NCBI GenBank assembly: GCA_964512165.1
Contig: CAZEHQ010000148.1
Location: forward strand, 1 to 11,550
DNA length: 11,550 nucleotides
Direction: 5' to 3'
DNA from: UBA8231 sp964512165
GTDB lineage: Bacteria; Latescibacterota; UBA2968; UBA8231
The notes beneath the pieces were generated by a model. It saw only the letters and a list, made by a program, of their open reading frames with translations, was not told where the DNA came from and did no database searches. Shown here in pieces: positions 1-6,503 of the stretch. Numbering within the stretch: the stretch's first letter is position 1; the number at the start of each line of letters is the position of its first letter. The position numbers and the translations under genes are program-made.

Positions 1-1229
1 GGCAGGACCACCGGCCCGGTGACCACGGTGCCGCCGTCGTACCCGGCCTGCAGGCTGCACCAGCCGTCGACGCGGATCGCGGCCAGGCCGATCCTGGCGT
101 ACTTCGGGCCGCTGTCGCCGCGGGGGATCTCCGGCTTCCACTCCGGGCAGCCGAAGTACTCGCGGTGGCGGAAGGAGCGGCCGCAGTAGTAGACCCACAG
201 CTCGTCGCCGACGCGCAGGGGCGCCGTGGCCGTGCACTGGTTGAAGCGGTCCCAGTCGCCCACGTCGCCGCCGGGGAGCACCACGTGGTCCTCCCGCGTC
301 CAGCGGACGCCGTCGCGCGAGTGGGCGATGGCCATGTCGATGCAGGCGAGGTGGGGCAGGGAGTGGTGCATCTGGGTGAGGGCGATCCACTGGCCGCCGC
401 CGAGGAAGGCGGAGCAGCCGTAGATCTCGGTGCCGTCCGGGTCTTCGCCGGTGGCGTGCATGACGTGGGGCCACTCCGCCGACCAGCTCTCGAAGTCGGG
501 GCTCGTGCCCATCCCGACGGCGCGGCCGGCGTAGTTGGGGCCTCCCCGGGCCACCAGCTCCGGCGGCTGGTGGCGCGACCGGCCGAACTGGGTGAACCGC
601 CGCCGGAAGGGGTCCCAGGTGAAGCAGCCGCGGTCGGGGTAGGTGGGCATGGCGGGCTTGAAGGCGCCGTGGAAGGTCCAGCGCCAGCCGTCGGGGGAGG
701 TGCCGCGCACGAGGTGCTTGCCCTCCAAACCCTCCAGGGGCTCGTCGATCTCCACGGCGCCGCGGGTGTCGGCGGAGACGATGAGCTTGTAGCGCTCCCC
801 GTCGGGCGCGCCCGGGCGGGGGTCCTGGACGACGCCGGAGAAGTCGATGAGGCGCCACCCCGGCGGGGCGAAGACGGCGTTGCCCGGCAGCCCGCGGCCG
901 GCGGGCAGGAGCCCCAGCTCCGGCTTCTCCCAGCTGATGCCGTCGCGGCTGCGGGCGTAGGCCACCCAGCGGACCTTCTCGGAGCGGGCGTAGTACCACA
1001 TGCGGAAGAGGGGGTCGCCGCCGCCGGGCTCCGGCTCGTGCAGGACCGTCCCCGAGAGATAGACCTGCGCCTCCTCGCCGGAGCGGCTGAAGAGGGGGTT
1101 GGCCGGGTGCTTGCGCAGCCGGTGCCAGCGGCGGGTCACGTTGGTCCGCTCGGCGATGCCCTCGTCGTCGAGGAACAGCCGGGACTGTCCCCGCTCGACG
1201 GCGGCGGGGGTCCTCTCCACGGCCGTCAT
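1..1229 (-). CDS. Glycosidase-like five-bladed beta-propeller protein (GH32/GH43-like), 3' end cut by window edge
   Basis: This frame stays open from an ATG at 1229 to base 1, giving 409 codons and no stop, so the C-terminus lies outside the window. The N-terminus (LFLDDEGI, residues 18-25, then HPANPLF, 41-47) is typical of a family of GH32/GH43-like propeller proteins common in Planctomycetota and related phyla. Four blade-type motifs of the form S-x-D-x-x-x-W are visible: SRDGISW (94-100), SPDGWRW (178-184), SPDFESW (243-249) and SRDGVRW (304-310). The final part, VDGWCSLQAG near 387-396, also matches the late part of such propellers, so perhaps 50-90 residues are missing. No signal peptide is evident. 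The family points to binding or hydrolysis of a glycoside; substrate and catalytic acids cannot be assigned. The ATG overlaps the stop of the M19 gene by one base (TGATG), so translation is probably coupled and the gene is third in the operon. Confidence 0.75.
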   Translation of the reverse strand, partial: MTAVERTPAAVERGQSRLFLDDEGIAERTNVTRRWHRLRKHPANPLFSRSGEEAQVYLSGTVLHEPEPGGGDPLFRMWYYARSEKVRWVAYARSRDGISWEKPELGLLPAGRGLPGNAVFAPPGWRLIDFSGVVQDPRPGAPDGERYKLIVSADTRGAVEIDEPLEGLEGKHLVRGTSPDGWRWTFHGAFKPAMPTYPDRGCFTWDPFRRRFTQFGRSRHQPPELVARGGPNYAGRAVGMGTSPDFESWSAEWPHVMHATGEDPDGTEIYGCSAFLGGGQWIALTQMHHSLPHLACIDMAIAHSRDGVRWTREDHVVLPGGDVGDWDRFNQCTATAPLRVGDELWVYYCGRSFRHREYFGCPEWKPEIPRGDSGPKYARIGLAAIRVDGWCSLQAGYDGGTVVTGPVVL

Positions 1230-2341
1230 CAGCAGGCGTCGGGCAGGTGGGCCTCGAAGAACCGCTGCCAGTTGCCGTACAGGATGCCGGAGATCTCCTC
1301 CTCGCCGTAGCCCCGCCGCTCCAGGACCTCGCCCACCTTCTGGTAGTCGGCCACCGTGTCGATCTCCCAGGGGGCGCCCTCGCGGCCTCCCTGGCCGTCG
1401 GTGTCGCCGCCGATGCCGGCGTGGCCGGCGTTCCCGGCGAGCTGGCAGATGTGGTCGATGTGGTCGGCCAGGTCGTGCAGGGTGACCTCGCGGCGCTCGA
1501 AGACCTCGCGGCGGGGCGGGATGTCCGCCCAGTCGACGCCGGGCCTGTAGAGCATCCAGGTGTCCATGGAGACGCCGATGACGCCGCCGCGGCCGATGAT
1601 CGCCCGCAGCTGGCCGTCGGGGAACTGCCGCTCCCCCGGGACCAGGGCGCGGCAGTTCTGATGGGTGGCGACGATGGGGCCGGCGAATAGTTCCAGGGCC
1701 TCGCGCACCGAGGCGTCGGAGGCGTGGGTCAGGTCGAGGACGAAGCCGAGCCGGTCCATCGCCTCCAGCAGCTCACGGGCGGGGGGCAGCAGTCCCTTCT
1801 CCGTGCCCGTGCCGGTGCCGTGGCAGTAGGCGCTGGGGCCGTAGTGGGAGAGGCTGATCACCCGCAGGCCCTGGTTCCACCAGTCCTCCAGGTGGCCGGG
1901 CCAGAGCACCGGGTCGGCCCCCTCCAGGCCGAGGACGAAGCCCACGGGCAGATCGCCGCCGGCAGCGGCCTGCCAGGCGGCGGTGTGGGCCCGCAGGTCG
2001 GCGGCGGTGCGCAGGATGCGGGCCTCGCCGCGGTGCTCGAGGAGGCGGTAGTAGGCGATCTGGCCGAGGGCCGCGGCGCTGGCGTTCTCGGGGCTGCGGT
2101 AGCCCCAGATGATCTCCGAGCGCTGCACCCGGCCCACGGCCTTGACCAGGGCCGCGGCGATTCGTCCGCGGCGCATCTCGGGCAGGCTGGCCATGGTCTC
2201 GCCGTCGGGCCAGCGGCGGTTGCCCCGCTGCCGGGGCTCGGCGGCGCGGACTTCCTCGATGGGGCGGGTCAGGTCGCGGTCCATGTCCAGGGCGCCGATG
2301 GCCATGGGGTAGTCGCCGTCGAAGATGAGCCGGGGGGGCAT
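1229..2341 (-). CDS. Peptidase family M19 (renal/membrane dipeptidase-like) protein with altered N-terminal metal motif
   Basis: This 370-residue protein has the length and motif order of M19 dipeptidases, zinc TIM-barrel enzymes that hydrolyse dipeptides, including some with a D-residue. Visible family motifs are GLEGADP with bridging Glu140, LTHAS with His206, ATHQNC with His227, GIGGDTDG with Asp313, and the late GNWQRFFE (356-363). The N-terminal HxD motif, which supplies two ligands of one zinc in characterised enzymes, is replaced by Asp10-Tyr11-Pro12 in IFDGDYPMA. The rest of the N-terminus (ALDMDRDLTRPIEEVR) still aligns well with cytoplasmic M19 members, so this is a real substitution rather than a wrong start. 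There is no signal peptide. A GAGG Shine-Dalgarno sequence overlaps the upstream M81 stop, and the ATG lies 7 bases beyond that gene. The enzyme could bind one metal, use Asp10 instead, or be catalytically altered. Family assignment is firm; activity is not. Confidence 0.9.
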   Translation of the reverse strand: MPPRLIFDGDYPMAIGALDMDRDLTRPIEEVRAAEPRQRGNRRWPDGETMASLPEMRRGRIAAALVKAVGRVQRSEIIWGYRSPENASAAALGQIAYYRLLEHRGEARILRTAADLRAHTAAWQAAAGGDLPVGFVLGLEGADPVLWPGHLEDWWNQGLRVISLSHYGPSAYCHGTGTGTEKGLLPPARELLEAMDRLGFVLDLTHASDASVREALELFAGPIVATHQNCRALVPGERQFPDGQLRAIIGRGGVIGVSMDTWMLYRPGVDWADIPPRREVFERREVTLHDLADHIDHICQLAGNAGHAGIGGDTDGQGGREGAPWEIDTVADYQKVGEVLERRGYGEEEISGILYGNWQRFFEAHLPDAC

Positions 2342-2348
2342 GGGGACC

Positions 2349-3806
2349 TCAGATGTCGTCGAGGGGATAGACCTTGCGGCCGAGGTTGCGGTAGGTGAGC
2401 CCCTCGGGGCTGTGCACGCAGGGCTCGGAGACGACCTGGATCCGGCCCGCCCAGGGCTCGAAGCCGGCGCGGAAGTGGGCCGCCGACTTGACGCCCACGA
2501 AGCGCATCTTGCGCGGGTCCAGCCCCATGGTGAGGGAGAAGGCGATGCCGTAGGGCTGCTCCCGGCGGGTCACCAGCAGCACGTGGACGCCCTCCTGGCG
2601 GATGTGGGCCGAGGGCCCCATGGTGCCGGCGAGCCCGCGGTTGCGGGGCCCTTCGTAGCGGAAGCGCCCGTCCCCCAGGGCGACGACCTCGGCGTCCATG
2701 GTCACCGGCCGCCCCTGGAGGGGGGTCGACTTCGCGCCCACTTCCAGACTCAAACGGGCCCCGACGCCGGCCCGCTGGCAGAGGGCCACGGCCTCGGGGT
2801 CGACGATGTAGAGGATGCAGGCCCGGTCGAGCTTTCGCTCCAGGAAGGTCCGCAGCATGCCGGTGCTGTCCCCGGGGGCGCCGCCGCCGGTGTTGTCGTT
2901 GCGGTCGGCCAGGACCAGGGGCAGGGGCCCCCCGGCGGCCTCCCCCAGAACCTCGGCGGTGGAGGGCATGGGGGTCTGCCAGTCGGCGCGGCGCTCCCAG
3001 ATCCAGGCGGCCAGCTCGTCGGCGCAGGACTGGGCCAGGGCGGCGTCGCCGTCGGCCGCCACGTAGACCGAGGCGCCCATGTGGGGGATGTCGGCGAGGG
3101 GAAAGCAGGTGGCGATGGAGCCGCAGATCACCCCGGGCCGCGCCTCGATGCGGTGCAGGTACTCGATCGCCTCGCGCATGGGCGGGTGGGCGGTGACCTG
3201 GTTCATGCCCCACATGAGGGGGATGCGGCTCAGGGCCATCCGCGGCCGCAGGCCGTGCTCGAGGACGCGGTGCATGACCTCGGCGCACTCGCGGCCCCGC
3301 TCCTCCTGGTCGATCTCGGGGTAGGTCTCGTGGCCGATGAGCACGTCGCCGGACTCGACCATGGCCGGCGAGACGTTGGAGTGGATGTCGAACTGGGCGA
3401 TGACGGGGACGTCCCCCACAAGCCGGCGGACGGCGGCGAGGATGTGGCCCTCGCCGTCGTCGATGCCCTCGGCCACCATGGCCCCGTGGAGGTCGAGGAG
3501 GACGCCGTCCAGGGGCCCCGCCGCCTCCATGCGCGCGAGCATGTCGCCGAGGATCTCGTCGAAGACGCCGCGCGGGACCGGGGCGCTGGGGGTGGCCCCG
3601 GCGTAGATGGTGGGGATCAGCTCGTAGCCGTGCTCGCGGCAGCCGGCGAGGAAGCCGCCCACGGCCGAGTTGGTGCCGTCGAAGCGCTCTAGGACCTCGT
3701 GACCCCGCAGATAGCCGAAGCGCTGGGTGTGGAAGCTGTCGCGGGTGGTCTCGACGGTGGTGAAGGTGCTCGACTCGTGGGTGAAGGAGCCGGTGGCGAT
3801 GCGCAT
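2349..3806 (-). CDS. M81 family metallopeptidase (MlrC-like)
   Basis: This 485-residue protein matches the M81/MlrC family over its full length: a DUF1485-type N-terminal domain and the MlrC C-terminal domain. MlrC itself hydrolyses linearised microcystin and its tetrapeptide; most relatives have unknown substrates. Motifs in order are HESSTF (10-15, family form HETNTF), LHGAM (106-110), DIHSN (140-144, family form DLHAN), TYPEID (161-166, family form TYPHxD) and DNTGGGAPGDST (304-315). As I recall, MlrC coordinates zinc through Asp184, His186 and His208. The spacing of 24 between Asp140 and Glu164 here matches Asp184 to His208, so the third ligand appears to be Glu instead of His; His159 lies five residues before it. 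No signal peptide is seen, so it is probably cytoplasmic. The ATG at 3806 is preceded by a good CAGGAGA site. It is the first gene of the minus-strand operon. Confidence 0.93.
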   Translation of the reverse strand: MRIATGSFTHESSTFTTVETTRDSFHTQRFGYLRGHEVLERFDGTNSAVGGFLAGCREHGYELIPTIYAGATPSAPVPRGVFDEILGDMLARMEAAGPLDGVLLDLHGAMVAEGIDDGEGHILAAVRRLVGDVPVIAQFDIHSNVSPAMVESGDVLIGHETYPEIDQEERGRECAEVMHRVLEHGLRPRMALSRIPLMWGMNQVTAHPPMREAIEYLHRIEARPGVICGSIATCFPLADIPHMGASVYVAADGDAALAQSCADELAAWIWERRADWQTPMPSTAEVLGEAAGGPLPLVLADRNDNTGGGAPGDSTGMLRTFLERKLDRACILYIVDPEAVALCQRAGVGARLSLEVGAKSTPLQGRPVTMDAEVVALGDGRFRYEGPRNRGLAGTMGPSAHIRQEGVHVLLVTRREQPYGIAFSLTMGLDPRKMRFVGVKSAAHFRAGFEPWAGRIQVVSEPCVHSPEGLTYRNLGRKVYPLDDI

Positions 3807-3810
3807 GGGG

Positions 3811-3817
3811 TCTCCTG
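3811..3817 (-). promoter_or_regulatory. Ribosome binding site of the M81 gene
   Basis: Read on the minus strand, CAGGAGA lies four bases before the ATG at 3806. It fixes the start of the first gene of the operon. Confidence 0.7.
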
Positions 3818-3917
3818 CCCGGCGTGACGGTGCTATCTTTGGCGCCTGGACTAATAGAATCCCCGCGGGCCGGCTCTGTCCAAGCAGGCGGTCCCCCCAA
3901 GGCTTCCACCGCTTTGC

Positions 3918-3952
3918 AGGGCCCGGGCGAAAAGGTCCCGGCCCTTCGGGGC
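3918..3952 (+). promoter_or_regulatory. Possible leader RNA with two mutually exclusive hairpins before the tolC-like gene
   Basis: Bases 3918-3927 can pair with 3937-3945 as a 9-bp stem with one bulged C (3924) and a 9-base loop. Bases 3941-3944 (GCCC) can instead pair with 3949-3952 (GGGC) around a TTCG tetraloop at 3945-3948, the very stable C(UUCG)G arrangement. The second stem uses part of the right arm of the first, so both cannot form together. The element ends 15 bases before the chosen ATG. In such GC-rich DNA chance pairing is common, and no T-run follows, so a role in attenuation or translation is only a suggestion. Confidence 0.3.
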
Positions 3953-3967
3953 GCGCAATCGCGAGCG

Positions 3968-5257
3968 ATGGTGACTTCGTCGAGACCCCCCTTTCGCCTG
4001 ATCTTCCTCGCCGCGCCCTTCCTCCTGGCGAATCCGCCCCCCTCCGAGGCCCGGGCCGAGGCCCTGTCCCGCGGGGAGGCGGTGCGTCTGGCCATCGAGC
4101 GCAACCCGGCCGTCGAGGCCGCCCGCCAGGCCTGGGAGGCCGCCCGCGCCCGCGCGCGGCTGGACGGGGCCCTGCCCGACCCGGAGCTGGAGATCGAGCT
4201 GGAGGAGGTGCCCACCCTGGGCAGCCCCGGCGAATACGGGGAGCGCACCATCGGCGTGGGCCAACGGCTCGAGTTCCCCCTGAAGTGGTGGCACCGGCGC
4301 CAGACCGGCCGGCGGCAGGCGGAAGCGGTGCGGCTTTCCATTCTGGAGACGGCCCGGCTCGACATGAGACTGCGCGCCCGGAGGGCCTATGACCGGGTCG
4401 TCCTGCAGGAGACGGTGCTGGGGCACACCCGCCGCGACCGCGAGTTGGCCGGGGAGATCCTGCGCCAGGCCCGAATCCGCTTCGAGGCGGGCGACGTGCC
4501 CGAGCTGGACGTCATCCGGGCCGGGGTCGAGGCCGGGAGGGCCGACAACCGCCTGACGGCGGCGGCGAGCGCCCTGGAGGCCTCCAGGAAAGGGATGAAC
4601 GCGCTCCTGGCGCGGCCCCTGGAGACGCCTTTCACCCTCTCCGGCAGCCGGGTCCGCGAACCTCTCGAGGTCGGTCTCGGCGAACTGCGGGAGGCCGCCC
4701 TGCGGCAGCGGCCCGAGCTGGCGGGTGCCGCCATGAGCCTCGGATCCCTGCGCAGCCGCCAGGCGGCGGCGACGGCGTCCTGGTGGCCGGACCTCCACCT
4801 GGGGCTGGGGCGCATGCGCCAGCACGGAGAGCACGTGGAGGACTCCTGGCGGGTGAGTCTGGCCGCGGAGGTGCCGCTGTGGGCGTTCTCCCGGCAGCGC
4901 GCCGAAGGCGCCGAGGCCCGGGCCGAAGCCGCCCGGGTCGAGGCCGAGGGGGAGGCCCTGCGCTACCGGGTCCTGCTGGAGACCGAGGAGGCCTGGCTGG
5001 ACCTGAAGGCCGCCGCCGGGCAGGTGGCCCTCTTCGACGGCCGGATCCTGCCCGGCGCCGAACGGGCCCTGGCCGTGGCCGGGCGCAGCTACGAGGAAGG
5101 CGGATCGACCTACTTCGAGCTGACCGAGGCCCGGCGCACCTGGGTCGAGACGCGCATCGAGTACGCCCGCGCGCTCTTCGAGTACCGCTCCGCCGAGGCC
5201 GCCCTGGAACGCGCCGTCGGCGGCCCCCTGCCCGGCCGGGGCCCGGCGGAGGACTGA
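3968..5257 (+). CDS. TolC-family outer-membrane efflux channel (CzcC/CusC type)
   Basis: This is the outer-membrane channel of a tripartite metal pump, 429 residues from the ATG at 3968. The frame remains open upstream to a GTG at 3824, but the ATG gives a clear signal peptide (MVTSSRPPFR then LIFLAAPFLLA, likely cleavage after SEARA). No lipobox cysteine is present, so unlike many CusC-type channels it is probably not a lipoprotein. The two OEP repeats are recognisable: ALSRGEAVRLAIERNPAVEAA (31 onward) begins the first, and RFEAGDVPELDVIRAG near residue 170 marks its hairpin; the second carries YEEGGSTYFELTEARRTW near 374. Long Ala/Arg/Glu-rich helices fit the alpha-barrel. The ribosome binding site is weak (GCGAG). 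The gene ends 4-60 bases before the adaptor gene, depending on that gene's start, and is the first gene of the efflux operon. Confidence 0.92.
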   Translation: MVTSSRPPFRLIFLAAPFLLANPPPSEARAEALSRGEAVRLAIERNPAVEAARQAWEAARARARLDGALPDPELEIELEEVPTLGSPGEYGERTIGVGQRLEFPLKWWHRRQTGRRQAEAVRLSILETARLDMRLRARRAYDRVVLQETVLGHTRRDRELAGEILRQARIRFEAGDVPELDVIRAGVEAGRADNRLTAAASALEASRKGMNALLARPLETPFTLSGSRVREPLEVGLGELREAALRQRPELAGAAMSLGSLRSRQAAATASWWPDLHLGLGRMRQHGEHVEDSWRVSLAAEVPLWAFSRQRAEGAEARAEAARVEAEGEALRYRVLLETEEAWLDLKAAAGQVALFDGRILPGAERALAVAGRSYEEGGSTYFELTEARRTWVETRIEYARALFEYRSAEAALERAVGGPLPGRGPAED

Positions 5258-5300
5258 ACCGATGGCACGGCGCCCGGTTCGGCAGGAGCCCTCGCAGTCG

Positions 5301-5311
5301 AGGAGAAGGAG
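5301..5311 (+). promoter_or_regulatory. Double Shine-Dalgarno sequence deciding the adaptor start
   Basis: AGGAGAAGGAG contains two overlapping ribosome binding sites. AGGAG at 5301-5305 is 7 bases from the ATG at 5313, and AAGGAG at 5306-5311 is 7 bases from the ATG at 5319. This supports initiation at one of these codons rather than at the in-frame ATG at 5262, which nevertheless has its own GGAGGA at 5248-5253. Confidence 0.55.
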
Positions 5312-5312
5312 A

Positions 5313-6503
5313 ATGCGTATGCGCGCCCCAGGCCCCGGAATCAGCGCCTGGCTGACGGCTCTTCTGGTGCTCGGTGCCGGTCCCGGCGTCCCGGCCCTCG
5401 TCGGCCCCGCCGGGGCCGAGGAGGACGACCACGGCGAGCCCGGGAAGACGGTGAGCCTGACCGCGGCGGAGCGGGCCGAGTTCGGCATCCAGGTTGCCGC
5501 GGCGGGCCCCGGGGAGCTCGGAGTCCGCGTGCACACCCCCGGGGAGGTGCGCGTCCATCCCGACCTGCTGGCTCACATCACGCCCCGCGTACCCGGGGTG
5601 GCGGCGGAGGTCTTCGCCAATGTGGGGGACCGGGTGCGGCAGGGTGAGTTGCTGGCCGTTCTCGACAGCCCCGAGCTGTCCGGGATGAAGTCGGCCTTCC
5701 TGGTGGCCCGCGAGCGCCTGGCCCTGGCGCGGGCGACCTTCGACCGGGAGGAGTCCCTGTGGGACCAGTCGGTCTCCTCGGAGCGCCGGTTCCTGGAGGC
5801 GAAAAACGGGCTCGCCGAGGCGCTAATCGAGCGCCAGGCTGCGGAGCAGAAGCTGCAGGCCCTGGGGTTCTCGCGGGAGTACCTGGCCGGGCTCTCCTTC
5901 GACGGCGGCGACCCGTTCACCCGTTACGAGATGAAGGCTCCCATTGACGGCACCGTCATCCACAAGCACATCGTCATGGGCGAGGTGCTCGGGGAGGATT
6001 CGGAGGCCTTCGTCGTCGCCGACCTGCGCTCGGTGTGGGTCATGCTGACGGCCTACCAGAAGGACCTGCCCTTCCTGCGCGTCGGCCAGGCCGTGCACAT
6101 CGAGACCGGCCAGGGGGGCCCCTCGACGACGGCGGCCCTGGACTACATCAGCCCCATCGTCGACGAGGCCACGCGCACGGCCCCGGTGCGCGTGGTGCTC
6201 TCCAACCCCGACGGCCGCTGGCGGCCCGGCTCCTTCGTTCACGCGATGGTCTCCGCCGACGCCGTCGAGGTGCCCGTCCTGGTGCCGGAGTCGGCGATCC
6301 AGACCCTGGAGGACGAGTCCGTCGTCTTTCTCGAGACCGACGACGGCTTCGCCCCGCAGCCGGTGGAGATCGGCCGCACCGACCGCACCCGGGCCGAGAT
6401 CCTCTCCGGGCTGGAGGCGGGGCAGAGGTACGTCTCCCAAGGGGCCTTCGTCCTCAAGGCCCAGCTGAACAAGGGCGCCTTCGGCGAAGGCCACGCCCAC
6501 TGA
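5313..6503 (+). CDS. Periplasmic adaptor (membrane-fusion protein) of a heavy-metal RND pump (CzcB/CusB-like)
   Basis: This adaptor joins the inner-membrane RND pump to the TolC-like channel. From the ATG at 5313 it has 396 residues. A signal peptide (SAWLTALLVLGAG core, cleavage near GPAGA-EE) leads to an acidic/His stretch (EEDDHGEPGK, 36-45). The first lipoyl/barrel-sandwich half is PRVPGVAAEVFANVGDRVRQG (91-111), a short helical hairpin spans about 125-183, and the second half is YEMKAPIDGTVIHK (205-218). A beta-barrel (VWVMLTAYQKDLPFLRVGQ) follows, and the protein ends GEGHAH. The His-containing tail is frequent in CzcB-type adaptors. Three starts are in frame: 5262 (GGAGGA 8 bases upstream), 5313 and 5319 (AGGAGAAGGAG just upstream). 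I prefer 5313/5319 because they place the charged n-region and hydrophobic core as in a normal signal peptide. It overlaps the RND gene by one base. Confidence 0.9.
   Translation: MRMRAPGPGISAWLTALLVLGAGPGVPALVGPAGAEEDDHGEPGKTVSLTAAERAEFGIQVAAAGPGELGVRVHTPGEVRVHPDLLAHITPRVPGVAAEVFANVGDRVRQGELLAVLDSPELSGMKSAFLVARERLALARATFDREESLWDQSVSSERRFLEAKNGLAEALIERQAAEQKLQALGFSREYLAGLSFDGGDPFTRYEMKAPIDGTVIHKHIVMGEVLGEDSEAFVVADLRSVWVMLTAYQKDLPFLRVGQAVHIETGQGGPSTTAALDYISPIVDEATRTAPVRVVLSNPDGRWRPGSFVHAMVSADAVEVPVLVPESAIQTLEDESVVFLETDDGFAPQPVEIGRTDRTRAEILSGLEAGQRYVSQGAFVLKAQLNKGAFGEGHAH

Larger units (their letters stand above)
3807..3967. promoter_or_regulatory. Divergent regulatory region between the peptidase operon and the efflux operon
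   Basis: This 161-base gap separates two divergently transcribed operons and must hold both promoters unless one lies inside a gene. The only AT-richer stretch is 3831-3860. It holds TAGAAT (3855-3860), a five-of-six match to a -10 box for the plus strand, but I see no convincing -35 box at 16-18 bases. On the minus strand the same stretch offers weak -10-like hexamers (TATTAG, GATAGC). Downstream, 3918-3952 can fold into two competing hairpins described separately. No clear operator palindrome was found, so the metal regulator cannot be guessed from here. Confidence 0.4.

Noticed and set aside
165..1310. Plus-strand open frame of 381 codons
   Set aside because: It is antisense to the propeller gene, which has clear family motifs; the plus-strand product is Gly/Ala/Val-rich without any motif.
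2269..4365. Open frame of 698 codons on the minus strand
   Set aside because: It runs through the M81 gene in another frame and yields low-complexity Arg/Pro/His-rich protein, typical of shadow frames in GC-rich DNA.
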